This document shows positions 22,362 to 34,081 of a stretch of DNA of 64,000 nt, one piece after another. The translations under genes were made by a program, and so were the position numbers. The notes under the pieces were generated by a model. The model saw nothing but the letters and a program-made list of their open reading frames with translations, was not told where the DNA came from and searched no databases. Source of the DNA: Nelumbo lutea (Eukaryota; Streptophyta; Magnoliopsida; Proteales; Nelumbonaceae); NCBI GenBank assembly GCA_022828595.1, contig JAKGHH010000001.1, forward strand, positions 141,007,017 through 141,071,016, in the 5' to 3' direction. Position 1 is the first letter of the stretch. Every line of letters starts with the position of its first letter.

Positions 22362-23049
22362 TGATAAAGGGTGATTTGGGCCGATCTAGCAAAAAGGAGA
22401 CACGTGGATACGAACTGATTAAAAGATGACAGTCCAGTCTGGCATGACTAGTTTGTAACAATTGAGCTCGGGTATTCAATCACTTCGGCACAGTGTTACC
22501 TTGGCACAGGGCCACCTTGGCATCAAGGCACATCGGCATTCAATCCAGTTTGGAACTAAAAGACTGTAGTATCAGCTCAGTGATACTGACCCGGATCACC
22601 ATGTAACGATCCCGGAAGTCTCTCCAACAGACTTCAAACCTCACGGGATCATGCCGCGTAACACCAGGCCTAATCTTCTCCTGTCCAAATTGGGTGGAAT
22701 TGATAATCTTTATTAGTTGATAACGTTACCCCCCCCCCAATTAAAGCGGAAACGGATCCCATCTGGACGGAGATCCCAAAACCGATCCGCAAAACCCGCG
22801 AGGGCTCAAATATATAAAGGCACCAACCCCAATGACACAAGGTACACGTGATTTTTCTACTCTCTAACTCTCAAGCTCTCAAAGATTTTCAGCTCGCAAC
22901 ACAATTTACCGACTTAAGTATCGGAGCGACCTCGCCGGGTTAGCCACCCTGTGCTCTCTTATTCGTTGTCTTGCAGATTCACCTAGCTCGCTGCCCAATT
23001 GGAATCCAGATCATCCTCCAACAGAGAATAGTCAAATCGCGCTACATCA
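22362..23049 (+). repeat. 5' LTR of Tat element 2
   Basis: 688 bp, TGATAAAGGG...GCTACATCA. A TATA-like box TATATAAAG lies at 22811-22819, giving the likely promoter about 240 bp before the LTR end. A poly-C run stands near 22730. Confidence 0.9.
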
Positions 23050-23050
23050 A

Positions 23051-23068
23051 TTGGCGTCGTCTATGGGA
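23051..23068 (+). promoter_or_regulatory. Primer-binding site of Tat element 2
   Basis: ttggcgtcgtctatggga directly follows the LTR (after one base). It is of the TGGCGCCGTC type often seen in plant Gypsy elements, and nearly identical to that of Tat element 1. Confidence 0.75.
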
Positions 23069-23115
23069 AATGATCGAAAAGCCTTCTTTATAGTCATCAA
23101 CTTTCCTCTGAATCA

Positions 23116-25000
23116 ATGGTATCTTCCAGTCACACCAGACAAAGCAGTGAGATGAACGTCTTTGGGGGACAACCCCAACTCCCTTCAGTGTGCATCGGCC
23201 AATTCACCATCCCACTTACTGCGGCTAGGGTTCCAACACTGACCATGCCACCAAGCACCACACAGGTGAACGCTCCGCTTCCCCCAGTGGTAGGCGTAAC
23301 CTTTTCTAAGCCTTCTGTGGTTCCCCCCGGAGTTGGATGGTCCCAGTTTGATGGCTTGGTGCAGTGTGTGCGGGCCATCGAGGTCCAAATGCAGCAGGTT
23401 CATCAATTCCAGCAGTACCAACAGTACCTATTCTACTAGCAATACCAACAGCAGTTCCCTCCACTGTCGTAGAGCCAACAGCCGGTGCCACCTCGACACC
23501 TAGGGGCCCAACATAGTCAGAACCGACCTTGCACGAACCAGGACATCGCTTGATATCCCCACTGAGGCAAAGAGACTTCCCAAGTCCCAGTTCCTCCCAG
23601 GAGTCAGGTCTCACCCCACGAGAGGAGAGACACTCAAATCACTCCACCTGCTTCACAAGGGAACCTCGGAAACAGGTCCGGGGATACTCAACCTAACAGG
23701 GCCAATCTTCCTCGGCATTTACAACAGAAGGTGGGTCGCTCATAGGTAACCGGTTCGGGGTTCTGGGTGCGAATTCAAGGCAATGTCTCTCTGTCCATGA
23801 TAGCCAACCCCATAATCCCACGAGGAACCAGGAGTTACCTTGCGACAGAATAGTATCGGAGCATACCGAGATTAGCAGCACCAACGCCGAGCCGATAAAG
23901 AAGCAGCAACGGAGGCGTTGCAAGGCACGCCGTACTTCAACTCAGAACAGCCAGCTAGTGAGACCGAATCAACAAAAACAGGCTAAAGGTAAGGAGGAGG
24001 CGAGCTTGGCAGATATAAAGGCCGCTCCTCCCCTACTTTCTGAGTCGTCTCCCCTATCTCCTGAGCTCTTGGCGACCCCGATGTCCAAAGATTTCAAGAT
24101 GCCTCCCCTGGACAAGTATGACGGGTCTTTTGATCCTAATGATCATGTGGATTCCTTCCAGTCCCAGATGCACCTAGTAGGGGTTGACGAGTCTTGCATG
24201 TGCGTGGCTTTCTCCACCACTTTCAAGGGGGTAGTTCGAACATGGTACCGGAACCTCGTGCCAGAATCAATCAAGAGCTGGGCACAGTTTGCAGAGTTGT
24301 TTACCTCCCATTTCATCACCAGCAAGAAGTGTCCGAGGTCGTAGCAGAGCCTCCTCAATGTGATTCAGAGAGAAGGAGAGTCGATTAGAACCTACATCAA
24401 GCGCTTCAATGACACCTGCCTACAGCCAAGAAAGGAATAACTCACAGAGAGTTCAAATGGCATGTGGTGGCCAATAAACCAAAAGACATCACAAAATTCC
24501 TCAAGCTAGCCGACCAGTTCATCGGAACCGAAGAGGAAATGAACTAAAGACTGACAACCCGACAGAAAAAAAGAGATAACGACAACACAGGTAGTGACGG
24601 GCACAAAAGAAGAAAGAGTAATTCCCGAGTAGGGAAGGAAACAAGTTTGGGAGTCGATCTCCTTCGCGGTCTCACAAGTCAGGTCGGCACTCCAGGACCC
24701 CACCTGTTGAAAGGATGAACTATACACCTCTCAACGCTAAGCGAGGAGAACTCCTAATGGCCATCAAGGACTCCTCCTTTGTCAAGTGGCCTCCTAAGTT
24801 GAGGGGAGATCCTACAACAAGAAACTGGAAACGTCTACTGTCATTTCCACAGAGACCACGGGCATAGTTCGGAGAACTACAGAAACTTCCACGACGAGAT
24901 AGAGGAGATCATCCGTCACGGGTACTTGAAAAACTTTGTACAGTGAGAAGAAAGAAGTCAGGCAGACCGGCAAGTAGACCGGCAGGGGGACCAGAGAAGG
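23116..25000 (+). pseudogene. Gag of Tat element 2
   Basis: Starts MVSSSHTRQSSEMN with CIGQFTIPL and a Gln-rich stretch (MQQVHQFQQYQQY). After stops comes the Gag core (about 24030-24440: PPLDKYDGSFDPNDHVDSFQ, SHFITSKKCPRS, REGESIRTYIKRFND), and then the Cys/His tail (CHFHRDHGHSSENY, DEIEEIIRHGYL, about 24835-24930). In-frame stops include those at about 23437, 24342 and 24545. Confidence 0.8.
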
Positions 25001-25169
25001 AATGCCCCCGAGACTAGTAATAGGCAGAACGAGCAGCTGCCACAGCAGTTGCCCGAGGAGAGACCGATCTGCGGGGTAATCAATATGATTACTGGCGGGT
25101 CCATCACCGCGGGCTGTACATCGGCAGTAAGACGAACCTTAGTCCGCAAACTAGAAAATGAGGAGTAGA

Positions 25170-25640
25170 ACCCACCAAAGTGACCTCGACTTGAAGAACC
25201 AATTCACTTCATAGAGGATGGTGTGCGCGTGATCAAGTATCCTCATGACGACGCTCTGGTGATAAAGCTGGGGCCCAATGACTTCGAAGTCAAGCGCATC
25301 CTAGTGGACTCAGGTAACTTGGCAGACATATTGTTCAAGGACACCTTCGACAAGCTACAACTCTAGAAAAGCGACCTAAAGCCGACAGGTACTCCCCTGG
25401 TAGGTTTTAGCAGCAAAGAGGTCAGACCTCTCGGGCGAGTCTTAGTACCCGTAGAGGTCGGCACGTGGCCGAATATCGTGAGGTTCGAACACACGTTTCT
25501 GGTGGTCGTAACCCCCACTCCTTACATTGCCATAGTAGGTCGACCCATTACGCACGCCCTACGTTTGATAGTATCCACCTATTATTTGGCAATGAAGTTC
25601 CCAATGGACTATTGGGTAGGAGTTGTGTGAGGTGATCAGC
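25170..25640 (+). pseudogene. Aspartic protease of Tat element 2
   Basis: PNDFEVKRILVDSGNLADIL carries the catalytic DSG. Downstream are PLVGFSSKEVRPLGRV and YIAIVGRPITHALR. A stop lies at about 25365. Confidence 0.8.
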
Positions 25641-25717
25641 TCGAATCTCGCAAGTGCTACATAACTGCCCTCAAGGGGAAAACAAAGCTAGCAACTGACA
25701 TCGAGCTTGAGCAACCA

Positions 25718-26780
25718 ATGGAGTATGCCGACGAGCGAGCTACACCAACAGAAGAGACAGTCCACATCTCGGTCTCAACCAATGACCCATCTAAGACTCT
25801 CCAAATCGGCACTTCGATCGAGGAGCCACTTCACTCTATGTTGGTAAGCTTCTTACTACAAAATTTAGATATATTTGCTTGGTCTATAGCAGAGATGCCT
25901 GGAATAGATTCCAAGATTCTAACCCATAAGTCAAATATTGATCCCTCAGTCAGGCCAGTTAGATAAAAAAAGTGCAACCTCGCCCCAGAACGCTAGAGGA
26001 TAGTCGATGAAGAGGTCGGGAAGCTCTTAGCGGCAGACTTCATCAGGGAAGTCCATTACCCAAGCTGGGTAGCTAACCCAGTTCTGGTAAAAAAGGCCAA
26101 CGACAAGTGGTGCATGTGCGTCAATCACCTAGTGGATGCGACCTTAGGGCATGAGTTGTCGAGCTTTCTCGATGCCTATTCCGGTTACAACCAAATTAGG
26201 ATGGACCCTGCCAATGAAGAAAAAAACTTCCTTTATAATTGTGCTCGAGTTGTATTGCTACAAGGTCATGCCCTTCGAACTAAAAAATGCTGGGGCAACC
26301 TTTCAGGGACTTGTAAACAAAATTTTGGAGCTGTTAATCGACAATAAAGTCGAAAGCTATGTTGATGACATGGTCGTGAAGACCCAGTATTCAAATTTTT
26401 TGTTAGACGATTTGCAAAGTGTTTTCCAAATTTTATGAAATGTAATATGAAATTAAATCCCAACAAGTGCATCTTCGGGGTCATGTTGGGTAAATTTTTG
26501 GGTTATACAATCAATCGACGTGGCATCGAAGTCAACCCGAAAAAAATAAAGGTCATCTTAGATATGAGACCACCCCGCAAAATAAAAGAGGTTCAGAGGC
26601 TGAATGGCCAGATAGTCGCCCTGAGCCGTTTTATGTCCAAGTCAACAGATCGCTGCCTACCCTTTTTTAAATCCATGAAAAAGAGTAAAGACTTCAAGTG
26701 GACTGCAGAGTGTCAACTCGCCTTCGATGAGTTAAAAAGATACTTAGTTAGCACCCCGGTTTTGACCTGACCCGAGGAAG
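25718..26780 (+). pseudogene. Reverse transcriptase of Tat element 2
   Basis: LDIFAWSIAEMPGIDSKILT, EEVGKLLAADFIREVHYPSW, then a gap of about 18 residues after CMCV relative to element 1, LSSFLDAYSGYNQIRMDPAN, ESYVDDMVVKTQ (catalytic YVDD at about 26362) and RRGIEVNPKKIKVILDMRPP. Several frame changes. Confidence 0.85.
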
Positions 26781-27812
26781 GGGATGTATTAAAGTTGTAC
26801 CTCTCTGCGAGTGACGAGGTGATCAGCTCGGTACTAATTAAAGAGGTAGATCGAGTCCAATGACCCATCTACTATGTTAGCAAAGTTTTACAGGAAGCAA
26901 AAACCAGGTACCCGGAGATCGAAAAACTAGCACACGCGCTAATCACAGCAGGTCGCAAGCTTTGCCCATACTTTTAAGCCCACACCATCATCGTCATCAC
27001 CAACAAGCCTCTGAGACAGATCCTGCTCAAGCCCAAGGTGTCTGGCAGATTGACGAAGTGGGCTATCGATCTAAGTGAGAATGGCATCCGATATGAACCT
27101 CGGACGACAATCAAAGCCCAAACCTTGGCCGATTTTGTGGTAAAATGTACATTCAGTAATGCAACTCCCAAGTTGATTGAGCTCAAACACACGAAGGAAG
27201 CATCAACCAGTGCAGCACCGGTCCCGGTCAGAGCAGGTCCAACTTGGGATGAGGAGCTCTGGATTCTCCACGTTGACAGCTCGTCCAACCAATAAGGAAG
27301 CAGTGCAAGAATAATTTTGTATGGCCCAAGCAAGGTGAAGCTAGAATACGCACTCCGGTTTGGGTTCACGACATCAAACAATGAAATAGAGTACGAAGCA
27401 TTGGTCGTTAGGCTCACCCAAGCAAAGGAAATGAAGGCAAAGCACCTCATCATATGCAACAACTCTCAGCTCGTGGTCAACCAAGTCAGCGGTGAGTATG
27501 AAGCCCACAACCCCACCATGGCTACTTACTTGGCCAAAGTTAGGGAGATCCTACACGGCTTCATTTCCTACTTCATCAGGAAAATCCCGAGGTTCGAGAA
27601 TCCTGAGGCCAATGCCTTGTCTCAATTAGCCAGCACAAGCAACAACACCATGAGAACCGTGTATATAGAGGACTTACCTCGGCCCAGCATTCTCGGGGGG
27701 GCAGGAGAGGTCGCTCCTGTAGTACAAGCAAAACCAAGCTGGATTGACCCACTCGTGATTACCTGCTTCACGGAACCCTCCCTGCAGGACACAATGCGAT
27801 CTGAAGGGTAGA
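26781..27812 (+). pseudogene. RNase H pair of Tat element 2
   Basis: First RNase H: IYYVSKVLQEAKTRYPEIEK and following. Second, archaeal-type RNase H from about 27250: LWILHVDSSSNQ, ALRFGFTTSNNEIEYEALVV, LIICNNSQLVVNQVSGEYEA. The two-domain arrangement marks the Tat lineage. Confidence 0.85.
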
Positions 27813-27859
27813 GCACCATTCGGCTAAATACGTCATTATAGATGGACATCTGTATAGGA

Positions 27860-28870
27860 GGTCCTTCGCGCTCCCTTACTTACACTGCTTGCGACTCTCA
27901 AAGGCCGAGTATGTACTCTGCGACACCCATGAAGGCTTGTGCGACAGACACTTAGGGGGCAGGGTTCTCGCACAGAAGGCATTATAGTAAGGATACTACT
28001 GGCCCACGATGAAGGCAGATGCGCTCGAGCTTGTCAAGAGGTGCGACAAGTGTCAAAGGCACGCTAACATCCACCACCAACCTGCTGCCGATCTGTAATA
28101 CCTCACTAGCCCATGGCCCTTCGCAAAGTGGGGAATTGACATACTTGGCCCATTCCCGCCAGCAACAGAATAGAGGAAGTGTCTGGTTATAGCAGTAGAC
28201 TATTTTACGAAGTGGGTGGAAGCTGAACCTCTAGCAACAATCACAACCCACAACATACAAAATTTCTTTTGGAATAACATAGTATGTCGCTTCGGGCTAC
28301 ATTGGGTACTCATCTTCGATAATGGGAAGCAATTTGAGGATATTAAGTTTCAGAATTGGTGTGTCGAAATGGGAATCAATAAAACTTCACCTCGGTGGCA
28401 CACCCCCAGGCGAACGGGTAAGCGGAAGTCACCAACAGAGCCATACTTCACGGACTGAAAGCTCGCTTAGCTCGAGCCAAAGGGTTATGGGTAGACGAAC
28501 TACCCAGTGTACTCTAGGCCTACTGGACTACCATCAAGACTGCCATGGGTGAGACTCCTTTTAACCTCACTTACGGCACAATAGTGGTGATCCCAGCAGA
28601 TATCAATGTGTCTACACTATGCTTGGATTCCTACAACAAAGAGACGAACGATGACGAGCTCCGTACCAACCTAGACCTGGTGGAAGAAGTGCGAGACCTG
28701 GCATAAATCCGAACTGCAGCTTACCAACAAAGAGTAGCTCGGTACTCTAATGCCCGGGTCAAAAAGCGACACTTCCGCGTCGGTGACCTGGTTCTTTGGA
28801 AGATTATGGTACCTGAGCCTGGTGTCGATAAGCTCAGACCCAATTGGGAAGGTCCGTACCGATTAAGATG
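27860..28870 (+). pseudogene. Integrase of Tat element 2, first part
   Basis: Zinc-binding part ([25 protein letters not shown]), core with GIDILGPFPPAT, DYFTKWVEAEPLATIT and FDNGKQFEDIKF. The later NGxxE motif is frameshifted (about 28400). The C-terminal block RSHFRVGDLVL-like, then PNWEGPYRLR, stops at 28870, where the solo LTR begins. The reading resumes exactly at 30779. Confidence 0.85.
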
Positions 28871-30025
28871 TGTTAGACAGTTTTGTATGCCCTTAGCTTC
28901 AATCAGAATGATGTACTTTATGAGTTTATTGTAAATGAATAAAAGTGCATATTTGATTCATGTTCCCTTAGTATGTTTCTGTGTAATACCCTTAAACTGG
29001 ACACTTAATGAGGCTCGTGTTAGTTTAGAATGTTCACAGCCAGTGGGTCGGTCTGGGGAGACCTATCCTGACAAGGTTGACACTGTGGTGCCACCAAGTT
29101 GGTTGGGGTGGCCTGTCACAATTGCCAGGGTGAGACCCTAGGCACATACAGTGTAGGATTAATTTAATATTTGAACTGGACCGGATTTCCAGTATTGCCC
29201 TAGACCTTGGATATTGATAGACAAAACTGAAAAGTTACACCCGACCGCTAGACTCGATTATAATACTACACTAGGTGTCGGATTGGGTTGTCTTTGATAT
29301 AACAATTAGTGAGATCCTTACTGGGGGTCAAAACCTGGGTATATTGGGATAGTCTGAGAATTCATTTGAGTGGGTGATCATAGTGACAGGATCAGCCCCT
29401 TTGTCGGACAAAGGTAATGATCGGGTATGCATTCTCACTGATGGAAACCAAGACTGCTGGCAACCAATTTCAATTGTTGAGATTTTGTTTTGCAAAATAT
29501 ATTTATATATATGCTATGGTTTCGAAATGATTTGCAAAAGTTTTTAATTCCTGGGATCCATATAAGCAGAGAGTGCAACACTGTTCCTTGCAGCCGAGGG
29601 AGAGGTCCTCTCTTGTCGGGCAGTGTATGATCATTATGGGCTGAGAGGTTAAGTGTAAGACCATTGAGGATAATACCTAATGGGCTAATCTTGCATCTGC
29701 CCACAGTCCCTGGGTGTTACAAGGTGGCTTGGCCCAGGGACCACTTAGGGTAAGTGTTGGGCCCATAGAGCCCATAAAATGGGTTTCGGGGGGTGCACCG
29801 TCCATAACAGTGTATTCGGCGAGGCCTTGTGAATCCATGTGGCTGATGTGTAGATCAATGTTTGGGTCCCATGCCATACAAGGAAGCCCAACTGGGCAGC
29901 AGTTTGGAAGACTAAGTGAGTACATAACCTTAATTGGGCCTTAAGCCCATTTTGAACTAGGTTGATTTGATCAGTCAATTAAAAATGGGCGAATTTTGAG
30001 GTGGATCAGCTCATAGGATTGGGCC

Positions 30026-30195
30026 TAGACCCTATCCACTTAGAGGGTCTAAGATCTAAATAAGATTTAGATCTTGAAGCCTCCTAATTAGATTAGGAGA
30101 TGGCTGATATGATCTGCAGATAAGATAAGGGTTCTTCCTTACCAGTTAAAGGGACTTCTAATCCAAATATAATTTGGATTAGGAGTTGTCCCTTT
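30026..30195. promoter_or_regulatory. Row of four stem-loops upstream of the solo-LTR TATA box
   Basis: Stems: tagaccct/agggtcta (30026-30051); aagatctaaat/atttagatctt (30051-30075); ctcctaat/attaggag (30081-30099); and aaagggacttctaatccaaat with its near-complement (30148-30195). The TATA box begins six bases after the last stem. Confidence 0.6.
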
Positions 30196-30200
30196 AAATC

Positions 30201-30209
30201 TATAAAAGG
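30201..30209 (+). promoter_or_regulatory. TATA box of the solo LTR
   Basis: tataaaagg in a suitable position about 570 bp before the LTR end. Confidence 0.6.
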
Positions 30210-30778
30210 ATAAGGGGGTGGCAGCCTTTAGATATGCAACCAAAGAAACTCTTGTCTTTAGAGCTGAAATCACAAGAAGAGAGAATTTTGCACCCTACGA
30301 AATCTTTCTTGCCACCTCCTTCCTGCTGCTGCCATTATCTCCAGTTCAATCTCCAGTTCTTGGGAGAAATCAAGATCTGATCTTGATATCTATCTTTTGG
30401 GAAAAGATTGGTTGGAGTTGTACTCACAAACCATCTAGTTGATTCTTGCGAAGGGTCAAGTTTTTTTGAAGAACGTTGCTGATTCTGCTCCATCCTACAC
30501 CGCGCCATCTTCAGTGGGAGCAGTCTTTGGATCCTTCCTTGGGCGTGAACACCTTCATTGGGAGATATTATTTCTCCGTATTAGGTACATCCTCCCTCCT
30601 ACTCCTTTTGGTTTAGATCTGGTTTGGTTAATAGTTCAAGATTGATCCTTGAAAAATATGTTTTTCTAAAATAGGGAATTCGATTCCCTGCAAAGAAGGG
30701 AGAAATTTTTGAAATTTGCCCAATCCATTCTGCAAGATTTGGCCGTCCATGTGTTGGATATCCTATCCCTTCAAGATG

Positions 30779-30955
30779 GGTATTCGGGGAAAGTACATAC
30801 GAGCTCGAGACTCTGGAAGGAAAGCAAATACCTTGAGCATGGAACATTGGCAACCTAAGAAGATATTACTTGTGATTACCGAACTGGAGAGAGGACTGCA
30901 ATTCACTCCCAGAAGCCCAAAGGCCATGATGCCGAGCTGACATTAGACCTCAGCA
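30779..30955 (+). pseudogene. Integrase C-terminus of Tat element 2 (after the solo LTR)
   Basis: Continues the integrase tail: VFGESTYELETLEGKQIP, WNIGNLRRYYL (about 30780-30872), aligned with the intact block of Tat element 1 at 5937-6010. Confidence 0.8.
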
Positions 30956-30960
30956 CTATG

Positions 30961-31120
30961 ATAAGTCCCAGTCGCCTCTTCGGCATGGGCGGATAAGTCC
31001 TAATCACCTCTTCGGCATTGGAAAATAAGGCCTAATCGCCTCTTCAGCATATGCAGACAAGTCCTAGTCGCCTCTTTGACATAGGTAGATAAGTCCTAGT
31101 CGTCTCTTCGGCATAGGCAA
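30961..31120. repeat. Tandem repeat, five 32-bp units
   Basis: Five exact-length units start at 30961, 30993, 31025, 31057 and 31089. Each reads close to 'ataagtcctagtcgcctctt' followed by 'cggcatNggNNN'. It lies between pol and the antisense ORF. Confidence 0.9.
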
Positions 31121-31333
31121 TTCAGTTCTCATGCTTAAGGCAAAGACAGTTTGGGTACAAACCCTACTATATCTAGCCCACCTCGGCATATAACAACAGG
31201 CTGATCCCATTTGGAGCGGGGCCTGATGGCTCGGGACTAAAAGATAACCGACACCTAAGCGAGTAGCCCATGTGCAGACAGGTAGGGTATATACCCTACA
31301 GTGTTTTCCCACTTCAGCGTACAATGATGCGAA

Positions 31334-31468
31334 GTTACCCCTACTCGTAATCCAGTTCGATTAGCTCGATAGTTTGGGGTAACCAACACTTAGAAAAAAA
31401 ATCTACTCCGGTTATCCCTACTCGTAGTCTAGCTCGTTAGCTTGACAGTTCAGGGTAACCAACACAAA
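31334..31468. repeat. Two-unit tandem repeat, about 67 bp
   Basis: 'gttaNccctactcgtaNtc' ... 'ggggtaaccaacac' occurs twice. The sequence 31121-31333 holds nothing else that I recognise. Confidence 0.65.
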
Positions 31469-31674
31469 TTTCTACTTCAATTTGGTTTAGTTCGCCAGTT
31501 CGAGAGTTATTTACACTTAGAAAGTTTTTTGCATAGAGATAGCCAAAATACTTGTATTTCATTGATGTAGAGTTGAGTACAAAAAAAAAAGAAGAAAAAA
31601 GAGAAACTTTCACTATGAACCGAGCTCGGAGGCTTAGAGTATACATCATAAAGGACAAAGAAAAGAGGCTTCTA

Positions 31675-33642
31675 GTCACTTCGGGGCTCCTCGTCCTTGG
31701 TTGAGGCTTTGCCAGCACCGGTCTCCTCCTCATCGAACAAGTCGCCATCAATTTTTGCTTCGGAGTTCGGATCTTGGGCAGCTTCGATGGTCATCTCCTC
31801 TGTGACTCGCAATGTATTTATGACACTGAGATCGAGCTGGGGGAACACACATCAAGTCAGCCACCTACTAAGTTTAAAACCTTTGCGGGAGCTCGCCGTC
31901 CCCACCTCGACCATCTCCCTCCAGTGCTCCGTCGAAGTCTTGTACTCCTCGACGACCTTAACCTTCGCTGCCTCCATTGCTTGAAGGAATCTCAGTTCGC
32001 TCCTTCACATGTGCCTCGAGGTTCTCCACCTCCCTCTTCAACGCTGCCTCTTGCTTCGCGAGCTCCTTTATAAAGGTCACCTCACGCTCTTTGAGCTCCT
32101 TCTTCTCGAACATTAGCAATGTGATCAGCTCTTTCTTAACCTACACATCCTTCTTTAGTTGGTTATTTTTGTTGTGGGCTAAGTTCAGCTCGGTCTGGGC
32201 CTTGTGGGAAGACTCCTTGACTATGAGGGCCCACTTTGAGTTCACCTTGGGCTAATAAGCCAAGGCGTGGATGGCGGAATTCACCTGCCAAGGGAAGAAA
32301 ACAAGTGTCAGCATATAAAAAGCCAAGTACAAGACAAATCAAAGAAGACAAGTTCGGAAACTTATCACCATGCAATGAGTAGTCGCTCAGGCTCTGAGCT
32401 GAGAAACTGGCAATTTGGCCCAGCTACTTGAAGAGGTCGAATTTCGTAGTCAGAATGCTCCAAGTTGCGTTGTCGCTACTTGAAGAAGTGGCAGTTGTCG
32501 GAACGGGGAGAGCATGCCCAATTCCTCATCGATCAGGTCTATCATAAGAGGTTGCTCGGCGATTGATGGATGCTTGGGCTCTGGAACGGTAGCCGGCAGG
32601 GACTCGACACAAGCTCTTTTTGAAGCTCTCTTCTTTTTCCCCTTCTTCATACTCCCAAAGAGTTCGTTTGCTGAGATGCCCATGATAGTTGCAACAAAAA
32701 CAAACTGTTAGAAACAGTACCGAAATAAAGCAAAGGGAATACAACAAATAGTGACTTACCAGGACTCAAACTGGCCTGCATAAGCTTCTCCTCAGTCACG
32801 AAGCCTACGAACTTCAAGCTGAGCTCCGCCTAAGATCAGAGCGCCTCCCTTGTCTTCAAGTCCAACTGGACACCGGGGTCCTGGATGGCTGCCCTCCGAT
32901 GGGTCGGGAAAGGCCACCCCTCAGTATTGCGGACTACAAAGTAGTGCCTCTTCCAAGCGGGGACCTTGTTCGGGAGCTCGTGCAAAAGTTTGAAGCCAGG
33001 ACAAGGTGATAGGTAATAAGTTCGCCTATGGTCGGGCTGAACACATGATGAGTTCTTTTTAATGGAAAGAATGGAAGAAAAGATGTTGAGATCGAGAGGA
33101 AGGTTATAGTCGTGGAAAAGAGAAATGGTACCTATGACGTTGCGGATGGAGTTTGGGTGCAACTGGTCAATGGTGATGTTGAACAACTTTATGACTTCAA
33201 CTATCAGAGTGTGAAGTGGAAGATGAAGACCAGCTATGAGTTGTTCCTCGAATATCACGATCTCGTCGTGACCGTGCTCCCAAGGGAAATTAACTAAGGG
33301 GATACCGTAGATGAGATCGTTTGGAAGTCTGTATCGGGCTACTAGGGATAGAAGCCTATCCGTCGTCATTGTTGGCGGGCCAAAGTTATCTGGCAGCCGA
33401 CCTCGATGCGAGGTGGAAGCCTGGTCACCAAAGGCCTCTCGCTCCCCCCGTGATGAGTCTACCTCGGGAGGACCACGGACCACATCTGGACCCAAAGTAA
33501 CCTCCTCGGTAGGACGAAGATCTATGACCCTCGGCTCGGCTCCAGCAGATTCATTGCTCCCATCTAAGAGGCTATCGAATCTAAAACTAGACATAATGGA
33601 AAGACGCGGAATCAAAAAAGAGAGATAGGGAAGACTCACCAA
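31675..33642 (-). pseudogene. Antisense ORF of Tat element 2 (Transposase_28-like)
   Basis: Runs opposite to gag-pol. The N-terminal block (33642-32836) includes LPNDLIYGIPLVNFPWEHGH, FEEQLIAGLHLPLHTLIVEV and HPNSIRNVIGTISLFHDYNL, then a Trp/Lys-rich WKRHYFVV segment. This agrees with the plant 'putative gypsy type transposon' domain (pfam04195). Next come an intron with a good donor GTAAGT (about 32760-32706), a basic segment (GSMKKGKKKRASKR), and a second intron (32365-32285) at the same site as in Tat element 1, whose donor here reads ATAAGT. A coiled coil (KELKEREVTFIKELAKQEAA) and an acidic tail (DLFDEEETGAG) end it. Scattered stops occur. The protein's role in the element is unknown. 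Confidence 0.75.
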
Positions 33643-34058
33643 AAGAAAGATCGGAGAAAGGAAGACGGCTTCAGAAAGACACTGAACTGAAGGACTCGAG
33701 CGCGACCTCAGATTGCGGATTATCGAACTTTTGGAAAAGAAAATGAGTCCCTTACCCCCTATTTATAGTCGGTGTGTACGTGGATCAACGGTCGAGATTG
33801 TCACGATCCAACGGCTCCTAGGAAAACCGATTGCACGACCCCCGAGGTTGAAATCTGTTTAGCGCATGTTTTGACGTCCATGAAGTTTATAAAGTGCGTG
33901 ACGTTCGCACGTACATTAGACGTGACCTAGGTAATTCTTGGTTATGTCGAGTGGCCAAACAAGGCCAACCAATGATTTGACCGTCAATCTACCTAGACCT
34001 CGTGCCAAGTCCACCTGGACTCGTCATGAACTCCCTGCAATAGGTCGAGACCCCTAGC

Positions 34059-34078
34059 TCGGGGAGTGGGGGGGGGGC
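34059..34078 (+). promoter_or_regulatory. Polypurine tract of Tat element 2
   Basis: G-rich run ending just before TGATGAAGGG of the 3' LTR; the likely second-strand primer. Confidence 0.7.
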
Positions 34079-34081
34079 AAT

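Larger units (their letters stand above)
28871..30773 (+). mobile_element. Solo LTR (1.9 kb) inside the Tat integrase
   Basis: Begins TGTTAGACAG and ends TATCCCTTCA, i.e. TG...CA, flanked by the exact 5-bp duplication AGATG (28866-28870 and 30774-30778). Removing the insert and one AGATG rejoins the integrase in frame. No internal retroelement region is present, so it is a solo LTR left by LTR-LTR recombination. A TATA box TATAAAAGG is at 30201-30209, preceded by several short hairpins. Orientation is assumed from the TATA box. The parent family is unknown. Confidence 0.85.

Noticed and set aside
32836..33642. Minus-strand 268-residue ORF as a host gene
   Set aside because: It lies between pol and the 3' LTR of Tat element 2, has the gypsy-associated domain, and has a counterpart in Tat element 1.
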